Source: CAZVYJ01 sp964631565 (GTDB lineage: Bacteria; Planctomycetota; Phycisphaerae; SM23-33). Taken from it: a DNA stretch of 14,385 nucleotides. The first letter of the stretch is position 1; every line of letters begins with the position of its first letter. The notes below the pieces were generated by a model. It saw only the letters and a list, made by a program, of their open reading frames with translations, had not been told where the DNA came from and made no database searches. The stretch lies in assembly GCA_964631565.1 (NCBI GenBank), contig CAZVYJ010000065.1, positions 1-14,385 on the forward strand. The letters are read 5' to 3'. The position numbers and the translations under genes are program-made. Of the stretch, positions 7,145 to 13,338 are shown one piece after another.

Positions 7145-8746
7145 CTATGTCTGCTTTAATATCTGTCTAATCTCGCGTAATCGAACATCGCAGCGATAGG
7201 GGAAAAACGGAACCGAAGAATCGACTACTTTTTCAAATTCCTCGGGGGGAACCAGTCCGAAAAACGCCAACGGATGATTCTTATAGTCATTCCTGTTTCT
7301 TTTTCGAAGATAATATTTTTTCATGCCAATGCAACTCAATACTGATTTCACCAGGTTTTTGAACTTCCGATGTTTTGGCGGCTTGGCCGGGAAACCAAAC
7401 GGCTGCCCCTGGCGAATCACATAGGTATCGTAAAGCACCGTCCCGTCCCGGAATTTCAAAGGAACCCGCTCCCAGAACTCAACCATTTCCGAATCCCATA
7501 ACGGCATGCGCCACTCGTACCCCCAATATTCATATACGCGCACGGCGTTCGTGATGCGCTTGCCCTGCCGCTCCTGCCAGTCGAACGATTCGCACGCATC
7601 CAGAACATCTTCGACCGTGTCGCAAGCCAGGCCGTTCAGCGCCTTGGCAATTCTGCGATCCAGACCCTGCCACAATTCACGACCGATGAGGGATTCCTCG
7701 GTCATGATGTAATGCGTGGTCTTCAGGATGTGGACGGCTTCGTCCAATCCGCCTTTGGCAGCCAGGGGCATATACCATCCCAGATGACTGCCGACAAGAT
7801 AATCCGCCGAATGCCCCGGAACGAAAATGGCGTCCTGCGGAATCAGATTGTCTTCCTTGAGTTTCCATACGGCGGGCCAGTCCTGCAGATGAGGCATTGT
7901 GGACAAACCGTCTGAAAATCTCTCATATTCAGGCCGCCGGGAGGATTCAAAATATTCCCGCCAGCTTTCATTGGTGTACGGCACGAACTGCCATTTATAA
8001 CCCAGCGTTTCCGCCACCATTTTCGATATGCCGGGTTCAAAGCTGCCGGCTCTGCCATAACTCAGACAGCTGATATTTTTATAGCCCAGCCGATGAAGCA
8101 GTATCGTAACCAGACGTGAATCGTAGCCGCCGCTTAAGGGAATGACCGCCGGCCGCCCCTGTAACGAATCTATAAGCCGCTGGGCGACGCGAAGCATTAC
8201 TTCATCATACTGCTTCAACAGCGTCTCGAAGTCGTCCGTAAAATAATCGTGGTGCAGATAACGGTAATATCGTTCCGTCAGAACCGACAATTCACCGCCG
8301 GTCTCGCGCGCAATCAGATGCTCGCCGGCCTGAAGCTGGTGAACTTCGGGAATAAGAGTGTCCGGACCCGTTACGCACAACAGTGCCCGGAACTCGGCCT
8401 CGGCGAGCGGATCTATTTCCGTGGCGGCTACCTGACGACGGACCCATTCGGCCTCGTCGCTGAGATAGAAGTCGTTACCTTTCTGCGCATAGAACAACGG
8501 AAAGCTTCGTACGTGATCCGAGGCGGCCCACAGCTCGTTTCCCCGCAGCGAAGCGACAGAGAAAAAACCGTTGGTATTCCGAAGAAACTTCGCTCGATCC
8601 GCGACGACGGCGGGTGAAGCCAGCAGCGCGGCCAGCGATTCCTTCTCCATGACCTTGTCGCCATGATGAAGATAGCCGCTGACCCATACGCCGTCTTTCC
8701 GGTACCATGTTTTGCCGTACTGCTTTTCAAGTTTCACATGAAACAT
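7145..8746 (-). CDS. asparagine-synthase-like amidotransferase lacking the N-terminal catalytic cysteine
   Basis: The 533-residue protein has the two-domain plan of AsnB. Residues 1-115 resemble the class II glutaminase domain, including GFFSVASLRGNELWAASDH (60-78) and PLFYA (83-87). From about 175 onward is the synthetase domain, with the PP-loop PLSGGYDSR (203-211), PGHSADYLVGSH (310-321) in the place of the GDGADELFGGY motif, and EWRMPLWD (411-418). The protein starts Met-Phe, whereas active glutaminase domains expose Cys2, so glutamine hydrolysis is unlikely. The family adenylates a carboxylate and attacks it with an amine; here the amine must be free ammonia or another donor, or the reaction is different. 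The start has AAGGGAG at 8752-8758, a strong site 5 nt from the ATG, and no earlier in-frame Met-Cys is available between this and the upstream stop. It sits 27 nt after the flippase gene. I infer amide formation on a sugar acid or precursor of this polysaccharide. Confidence 0.9.
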   Translation of the reverse strand: MFHVKLEKQYGKTWYRKDGVWVSGYLHHGDKVMEKESLAALLASPAVVADRAKFLRNTNGFFSVASLRGNELWAASDHVRSFPLFYAQKGNDFYLSDEAEWVRRQVAATEIDPLAEAEFRALLCVTGPDTLIPEVHQLQAGEHLIARETGGELSVLTERYYRYLHHDYFTDDFETLLKQYDEVMLRVAQRLIDSLQGRPAVIPLSGGYDSRLVTILLHRLGYKNISCLSYGRAGSFEPGISKMVAETLGYKWQFVPYTNESWREYFESSRRPEYERFSDGLSTMPHLQDWPAVWKLKEDNLIPQDAIFVPGHSADYLVGSHLGWYMPLAAKGGLDEAVHILKTTHYIMTEESLIGRELWQGLDRRIAKALNGLACDTVEDVLDACESFDWQERQGKRITNAVRVYEYWGYEWRMPLWDSEMVEFWERVPLKFRDGTVLYDTYVIRQGQPFGFPAKPPKHRKFKNLVKSVLSCIGMKKYYLRKRNRNDYKNHPLAFFGLVPPEEFEKVVDSSVPFFPYRCDVRLREIRQILKQT

Positions 8747-8773
8747 CTATGCTCCCTTCGGCCGCAGTCTGAA

Positions 8774-10279
8774 TCACTGCTGCTCCTGACATACTGTTTC
8801 TTCGACCGGATTAACTGCGGGTCTTGCACGCAACTTCGCGAAAGCCTGCCGCAGATCGTTCATAGAATAAAAACGCAACGCAAAAAATCCTGCAATATAT
8901 ACCACCACAGCGATACCGGCGCCGGCAAGCAGCTTGCCAAGGTCTCCCACTCCCAGATAGTGCACGGGGAACAGGAATACATAGAGCATTGCGCCCAGGA
9001 TAAATGCCTTGAAACCTCTGAGCCAATCCATGGTGCCAAGGATCGGCACGCTCTCTTTATACTGCAGCACGGACATGAAAATCATTGATGCACAATAGGC
9101 GATGCCGGCCCCTATCAGGCCGAATTTCGGAATCAGCAGAAACGGCAGGCCGATGTTCAACACGCCGCTGACAAGTGTGATTACCTGAAGGGCTGTAAAT
9201 TTGCCGGTAAGACGGCAGGCCTGGCTGCTGACCTGGTAAAGGCCGTACATGAATGTAGCCGCCAGAAGCAGCAGTAACAGGTACGGCGACGGGAGAGATG
9301 CCTTGCGAGAAAGAAGATTAATCAGATACTCACCGAGCTGAAGAAGTACGGCGATTAACGGCAGTCCCAGCAGCATCTGCATCAGGTATGCCAGCCTAGC
9401 CAGGGGTATGAGCTGCTTTTTGGCTCCGGAATTCCATGCAGCGCTGAGCATCGGCATGAGAACGTACTGGGTCGGCGTGCTGATAAGCCCGACAATCGCG
9501 GCGACTTGGAATGTCACCTGGTATATGCCCACCAGTTCCAGTCCCAGCAGGGCGACGATTACATATTTGCTCGCATTGCTGGCCAAGAAAAAAATCCAGT
9601 GATTCAGCATCATATAGCCGGCGAACCTCCAGATTTTCGGAAATCCGGAGATGCTCGGTTTCGCCCAGCCGTGGCGGCGGATAATTTCCATGTAGGTAAA
9701 CAGGCATATTACAAGCTCCCACCCGCTGAGAGTATAGATGCATGTCGCAATGCTGCCTGTATACGAAACAAAGAAGGCCAGTATGCAGTCGCCGATAAGC
9801 CAGATGCTCTGCATTATCGAATAGGTTATCCCCCTGCCGTTCGTATAATAATAGGATTGAGCCATCACCAGCAGGCCGCTGGTGATTGAATAGCACATCG
9901 CCGGCCAGACATATACGGTCAGGTCCGAGTCGCCGAAAACAAAACCGGATATGACTCTCGGCGCCATCGCCGTAACAAGCAGCAGCACAACTCCGCCGGA
10001 GAGCACCGCCATCCCTCCGAACAGGTAGCACCTGGAAAGATCATGGTGACGGGCTGTTCCCGAAAGATATCTGCTGAGTGCGCTCATCAGACGGAGCGTA
10101 AGGACGGGGCCGAGAAACGTAGCCGTCGTAACGACCTGGGCCCACACGCCGTACGCTTCCATGCCCATCCGCCTGGTGATAATCGGAATAAGCACCAGCG
10201 GGCGCAGCGAGAAGAAGACCATCGCGATGCCAACCGCGAAATAATCAATCAGGAATTTTTTTCGTCCGCCGAAAGACAT
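8774..10279 (-). CDS. Wzx-like flippase / polysaccharide biosynthesis transporter (MOP superfamily)
   Basis: The protein has 501 residues with about 12-14 hydrophobic segments. The N-terminus reads VFFSLRPLVLIPIITRRMGMEAYGVWAQ (about 21-48, with the GMEAYGVWAQ core), typical of the first two helices of RfbX/Wzx-type transporters. Later, PKFGLIGAGIAYCAS and ISTPTQYVLMPMLSAAW match recurring signatures of the family. Such proteins flip undecaprenyl-linked oligosaccharide from the inner to the outer leaflet of the cytoplasmic membrane, feeding the polymerase encoded two genes downstream. The ATG at 10279 has AAGGTG at 10286-10291, 6 nt away. It starts 22 nt after the acyltransferase stop. The last 25 or so residues are hydrophilic. 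Length and segment number are normal for the family; the oligosaccharide carried is unknown. Confidence 0.9.
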   Translation of the reverse strand: MSFGGRKKFLIDYFAVGIAMVFFSLRPLVLIPIITRRMGMEAYGVWAQVVTTATFLGPVLTLRLMSALSRYLSGTARHHDLSRCYLFGGMAVLSGGVVLLLVTAMAPRVISGFVFGDSDLTVYVWPAMCYSITSGLLVMAQSYYYTNGRGITYSIMQSIWLIGDCILAFFVSYTGSIATCIYTLSGWELVICLFTYMEIIRRHGWAKPSISGFPKIWRFAGYMMLNHWIFFLASNASKYVIVALLGLELVGIYQVTFQVAAIVGLISTPTQYVLMPMLSAAWNSGAKKQLIPLARLAYLMQMLLGLPLIAVLLQLGEYLINLLSRKASLPSPYLLLLLLAATFMYGLYQVSSQACRLTGKFTALQVITLVSGVLNIGLPFLLIPKFGLIGAGIAYCASMIFMSVLQYKESVPILGTMDWLRGFKAFILGAMLYVFLFPVHYLGVGDLGKLLAGAGIAVVVYIAGFFALRFYSMNDLRQAFAKLRARPAVNPVEETVCQEQQ

Positions 10280-10301
10280 TCATTACACCTTAAAGCATCA
10301 T

Positions 10302-10793
10302 TTACTGACGGTAGTGGATTACCTTTGCAGGAATACCGACCGCAATCGCGTCCGGGGGCACGTCGTGCGTGACGACCGCGCCGGCCCCGATTACGGCGCC
10401 GTTTCCGATGGTTACGCCTTTCAGAATCACCGCGGAGGCGCCGATCCACACGTCGTCGCCGATAGTAATCGGCGCGGTATTATGCCCCTGCTCGCGGATG
10501 GGAGTGCCTTTGGCGATTCCATGATCCCGCGCCCAGATTATCACCTTGGGGCCGAGCAGAACGTTATCGCCGATGGTTACGCCGCCTAGCAGATGCGCGT
10601 AGGCGTTCGCATAGAAATTTTTGCCTATGGTGATTCCCGGCGTTCCGACCAGCCGGCAGCCTTCCTCAATAGTGGCGCCTTCGCCAATCCGGACGTCGCC
10701 GGCGACGTATATTCTGCCTCTGATGCGCACGCCGCGCATAGCCAGCTTGAGACAGCGAATCCGGTTCAGAATGTTATTGCAGAGGTTCCGCAT
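10302..10793 (-). CDS. left-handed beta-helix (hexapeptide-repeat) acyltransferase
   Basis: The 163-residue protein is built of hexapeptide repeats, such as VRIGEGATIEEG (34-45), ITIGKN (54-59), VTIGDNVLLG (72-81), ITIGDDVWIGASAVIL (109-124) and VTIGNGAVIGAGAVVTHDV (127-145), ending in the conserved IAVGIPAKVI (150-159). His91 in WARDHG is the expected catalytic base. Relatives (CatB/WbbJ/LacA-like) transfer an acetyl or other acyl group from acyl-CoA to a sugar hydroxyl or amine and act as trimers in the cytoplasm. The start overlaps the upstream ATP-grasp gene by 20 nt, and AGAGG at 10802-10806 gives a good ribosome-binding site inside that gene. A serine O-acetyltransferase role is less likely, as the N-terminal helical domain is absent. 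It could acylate an amino sugar of the repeat unit, opposing the deacetylases in this locus. Confidence 0.92.
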   Translation of the reverse strand: MRNLCNNILNRIRCLKLAMRGVRIRGRIYVAGDVRIGEGATIEEGCRLVGTPGITIGKNFYANAYAHLLGGVTIGDNVLLGPKVIIWARDHGIAKGTPIREQGHNTAPITIGDDVWIGASAVILKGVTIGNGAVIGAGAVVTHDVPPDAIAVGIPAKVIHYRQ

Positions 10794-12003
10794 GGTTTTT
10801 GCCTCTTATTATCTTGCTGAAAAATTTCCGCACGAAGAAACATACGTGCTGCACCCAGGGCAGCGGGTCGTTAATCCAGAAAATGGCGAATCGCTTACGA
10901 CGAAGAAACAGCGAACGGATAGCGCTTTTGATATACGCCAGTTTCGGTCGATGGTCCAGAATGTTCATCAGTTCGAACGTCATGAACACCAGCCGCTTCG
11001 GCCTGGGGTTCTGAGCGACACAGAGTTTGCGGCAGGCCTCGGCGTCGCCGGTAAGATGATAATACTGGATAAGCGGCAGATTGACGCCGCCGAAATATCC
11101 CACGATATGCCACATCATGGCGCGTGGGTTGATTTCGGTAAGTTTGTACTTGCCGTCACGCGCATCGTATTTGAACTCCGGCTCGCCTATGCCGAGATGC
11201 TCCGAGGCTTCCAGAAGCGCACGCCCCTGGCGGTCGACCGTTTCGTCCATGCGTGTTTCCGCCGTCGAAAACACGCCGAAGTCGCGAGGCCGCTGGGTTA
11301 GCTTGCGCCCGGTCCAGCCGGCCATCACGTGGCCGGGCGAGTCGCAGTAGCCGGTAAACGCCCAGATATTCTCCGGCCCGCCGGGAATTATTTCTGACGC
11401 CAGGAACCGCCCTTCTCTGAGCCGTGGTATGCTGTCAAACAGAGCTTTCAGCTCCTGGATATTGTCGACCCGCTCGGCCCGGAAGGCGTCTCCACGGTAT
11501 GCGTCCGAGGCGCGGCTGAACGGCTTCAACAGCAGCGGAAACTGAAGATTCTTCGCCATGTCCGTAAAGGCGGCGGCCTGGTCGGGATTATTGCAGTAGA
11601 CCGTCTGCGGATGCGGCACGCCGATGCGGTCGCACAGCTCATACTGCCACTGTTTCGAGATGATCTTCATCGCCGAATCCGGATTTATCTGAACATGATA
11701 GTACCGGCTGAGCAGTTCCTTGTTTTCCGCCATCATCTTCACATGATAGTCATGCGTGGGGAAAAGCACGCCCTTGCCGTTCATCTGCTCTCCGAGTTCG
11801 CAGAGCGCCTCGATGAACGCTTTGTCATCATTCAGATACGCCCTCACGAAACCGCGGGTGGCGTATCTGGACCAGTGTGCGGCGTTGTGCTGGCAGTCGA
11901 GAACCCACACCGGCATGCGGCCCGGCGCAAGCTCCCGCACCAGGCTTAAGCTGTTCACATACCCGCCCAGAACAACGGCGGTAGCCTTGGAGAAATCCGT
12001 CAA
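10774..12003 (-). CDS. ATP-grasp superfamily carboxylate-amine ligase, probable TTG start
   Basis: I take a TTG at 12003 (409 residues), because AAGGA lies 7 nt upstream and TTGA overlaps the CapA stop by 4 nt. Another in-frame TTG at 12033 would add ten residues with no ribosome-binding site. The protein has a pre-ATP-grasp Rossmann-like part (ATAVVLGGYVNSL, 7-19), then KQWQYELCDRIGVPHPQT (117-134), FPLLLKP (155-161), the ATP-lysine segment, and EFKYDARDGKYKLTEINPR (276-294), whose acidic and Asn residues bind Mg-ATP. It resembles the predicted ATP-dependent carboligase group COG3919. Such enzymes join a carboxylate to an amine through an acyl-phosphate and form amide bonds, as in attaching amino acids. 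The C-terminal 80 residues are basic (RSLFLRRKR) and include a hydrophobic patch, so membrane contact is possible. Its partner is probably a sugar acid or amino sugar of this polysaccharide, though this is inference. Confidence 0.88.
   Translation of the reverse strand: MTDFSKATAVVLGGYVNSLSLVRELAPGRMPVWVLDCQHNAAHWSRYATRGFVRAYLNDDKAFIEALCELGEQMNGKGVLFPTHDYHVKMMAENKELLSRYYHVQINPDSAMKIISKQWQYELCDRIGVPHPQTVYCNNPDQAAAFTDMAKNLQFPLLLKPFSRASDAYRGDAFRAERVDNIQELKALFDSIPRLREGRFLASEIIPGGPENIWAFTGYCDSPGHVMAGWTGRKLTQRPRDFGVFSTAETRMDETVDRQGRALLEASEHLGIGEPEFKYDARDGKYKLTEINPRAMMWHIVGYFGGVNLPLIQYYHLTGDAEACRKLCVAQNPRPKRLVFMTFELMNILDHRPKLAYIKSAIRSLFLRRKRFAIFWINDPLPWVQHVCFFVRKFFSKIIRGKNHAEPLQ
12000..12003 (-). 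other. TTGA stop/start overlap
   Basis: The CapA stop TGA (12000-12002) shares two bases with the TTG start of the ATP-grasp gene (12001-12003). This is the TTG version of the common ATGA overlap and suggests translation re-initiation by the same ribosome. Confidence 0.6.
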
Positions 12004-13166
12004 TTCTTTTTCCTTGAAGATGAACGCGAACAAATTCTGCCAAACTGTCTTTTCACGAAGCTGCCGATGCCTTCAGACTGCGCGGCAATTCGCAACTTTG
12101 TTATCAATGTAACCGGTTTTCCCAACAAGCGACACAGCTTTTCAAACCAGCGGTAGCCGGGAATTCTGATGACTGCGCCGAGCAGCAGCGTCCAGAGTTT
12201 CCAGCCGGCCCCAAGCGGCCCTGAGAGAAACTTCAGCCGCGAGTGGCTGTCGTCCTGCCAGAGAATACGGGTTTTCATCGAAAATCCTCGCGCCGCCTGC
12301 TCGAGGCTCACGCCGAGACTGGCGCGGCAGGTCCATGACCACTTCTTGAGCGTCGGGACCTTCGGCCCGTAGTAGAACCGCGTGGACTTGCGGCATTCCT
12401 GGCGCAGCTTCGGGTCGTAGCTCATCGTGGACGGGCTGACCATGAGGAAGTTCGGGAACAGGCCGTTGCCGAGGCTCATGGCCACCGGCGTGCCGCCCCG
12501 CATGAAACATCCCTGCAGGCGGTGCGGATGGCCGCCGATGACCGCGTCGACGCCGGCGTCGGCCATTCGTTTGGCAAGTTTCACATCGTGGGCCAGCGGC
12601 AGCCACGTGTGCTCCTTGCCCCAATGAATCAAGACGACGATTCTGTCCACCTTGTCCCGCAGGGCCTTCACGTCGTCCCGCCAGTTTTCGTCGTCCAGCC
12701 TGACGACGCCGGGAGTATCCGGGCCGGCAAAACAGAGATTCATCATGTGGCCGGGTTCGTAGGCACAATATCCGAGAACGCCGATTTTAACGCCTTTTAT
12801 TTCCGCAATCCACGGCCGGCGGGCCTGCTCAAGGTCAAGCCCACCGCCAACGTGGCCGATGCCGTTCTCGTCCAGCAGCGACAGAGTCTGGACCATTCCG
12901 TCGATCCCCTGGTCGTGGAAATGGTTGTTCGCGAGATTCACGCAATCCATCTGCAGCTCTTTCAGGACGGCTACTCGCTCGGGGTGCGCAAAAAGAACGC
13001 AGTCTTTCGGCGGGGTCCGGTAAGAGTCGATGAACACGCCTTCAAGGTTCCCCAGCCGCAGGTCGTGCCCCGACAGCCATTCGCGCAGCGGTGTGGACAA
13101 CTCCGGGACGTTCCTGTCGTTCATGTCGCCGCCGCAGAAAATGTCACCAAGTATGCAAATTTTCAC
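12000..13166 (-). CDS. CapA/PgsA-like metallophosphoesterase-fold protein (PGA_cap), GTG start
   Basis: The 388-residue protein starts with GTG, directly before the first strand (MKICILGDIF), with GGAG at 13177-13180. It has the calcineurin-like metallophosphoesterase motifs of the CapA family: GD (7-8), GNLEG (39-43), LANNHFHD (78-85), HWGKEH (181-186), GGHPH (211-215) and SLGNGLFPNF (231-240), which together form a two-metal site. CapA/PgsA takes part in poly-gamma-glutamate capsule formation with CapB and CapC; those partners are absent here, and many CapA homologues sit in other polysaccharide loci with unknown roles. Classic CapA has an N-terminal membrane anchor; none is visible here, and the domain starts at residue 1. 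After about residue 250 there is a C-terminal region of about 130 residues, with a hydrophobic stretch WKLWTLLLGAVI (about 321-332), that I do not recognise. It lies downstream of the palindromic element. Confidence 0.87.
   Translation of the reverse strand: MKICILGDIFCGGDMNDRNVPELSTPLREWLSGHDLRLGNLEGVFIDSYRTPPKDCVLFAHPERVAVLKELQMDCVNLANNHFHDQGIDGMVQTLSLLDENGIGHVGGGLDLEQARRPWIAEIKGVKIGVLGYCAYEPGHMMNLCFAGPDTPGVVRLDDENWRDDVKALRDKVDRIVVLIHWGKEHTWLPLAHDVKLAKRMADAGVDAVIGGHPHRLQGCFMRGGTPVAMSLGNGLFPNFLMVSPSTMSYDPKLRQECRKSTRFYYGPKVPTLKKWSWTCRASLGVSLEQAARGFSMKTRILWQDDSHSRLKFLSGPLGAGWKLWTLLLGAVIRIPGYRWFEKLCRLLGKPVTLITKLRIAAQSEGIGSFVKRQFGRICSRSSSRKKN
12011..12015 (-). promoter_or_regulatory. ribosome-binding site (AAGGA) for the ATP-grasp gene
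   Basis: On the minus strand AAGGA sits 7 nt before the TTG at 12003, inside the last codons of the CapA gene. It decides the start in favour of 12003 over the TTG at 12033, which has no such site. Confidence 0.65.
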
Positions 13167-13191
13167 CAGCAGTCCGCTCCGACATTCTCAA

Positions 13192-13222
13192 ATTAAAAAT
13201 ATGTTTCTAGAAGCTGTTTCAA
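13192..13222 (-). promoter_or_regulatory. weak promoter candidate at the element edge
   Basis: On the minus strand the outer arm of the inverted repeat supplies TTGAAA (13217-13222), and the AT-rich stretch beyond the element supplies TTTAAT (13192-13197). The spacer is 19 nt, longer than ideal. It would drive the CapA gene starting at 13166. Housekeeping promoters of the host are not known, so this is only a suggestion. Confidence 0.2.
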
Positions 13223-13249
13223 AACACCCATTGTGTACGTCAGGGGCGC

Positions 13250-13272
13250 CACGGCTTGCTTGCCAAGCCGTG
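13250..13272. repeat. inner hairpin 1 of the palindromic element
   Basis: CACGGCTTG (13250-13258) pairs perfectly with CAAGCCGTG (13264-13272) around a 5-nt loop, giving a 9-bp GC-rich stem. No T-run follows it on either strand, so it is not a typical intrinsic terminator. Confidence 0.75.
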
Positions 13273-13288
13273 TTCGTTCGGCACCGTA

Positions 13289-13310
13289 CACGGGTTGCGA
13301 GCAACCCGTG
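13289..13310. repeat. inner hairpin 2 of the palindromic element
   Basis: CACGGGTTGC (13289-13298) and GCAACCCGTG (13301-13310) form a near-perfect palindrome separated by 2 nt; as a hairpin this is a 9-bp stem with a 4-nt loop. Its CACGG start resembles hairpin 1, as if one arose from the other. The left foot overlaps the CGTACAC segment that can pair instead with 13233-13239, so two folds compete. Confidence 0.75.
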
Positions 13311-13338
13311 GCACACCAAAAGTAGTTTTGAAACAGCT

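Noticed and set aside
13250..13310. Considered the two adjacent hairpins as a CRISPR-like repeat array or rho-independent terminators
   Set aside because: There are only two non-identical hairpins with no spacers of uniform length, and no T-run follows either one. The outer inverted repeats fit a small palindromic element better.
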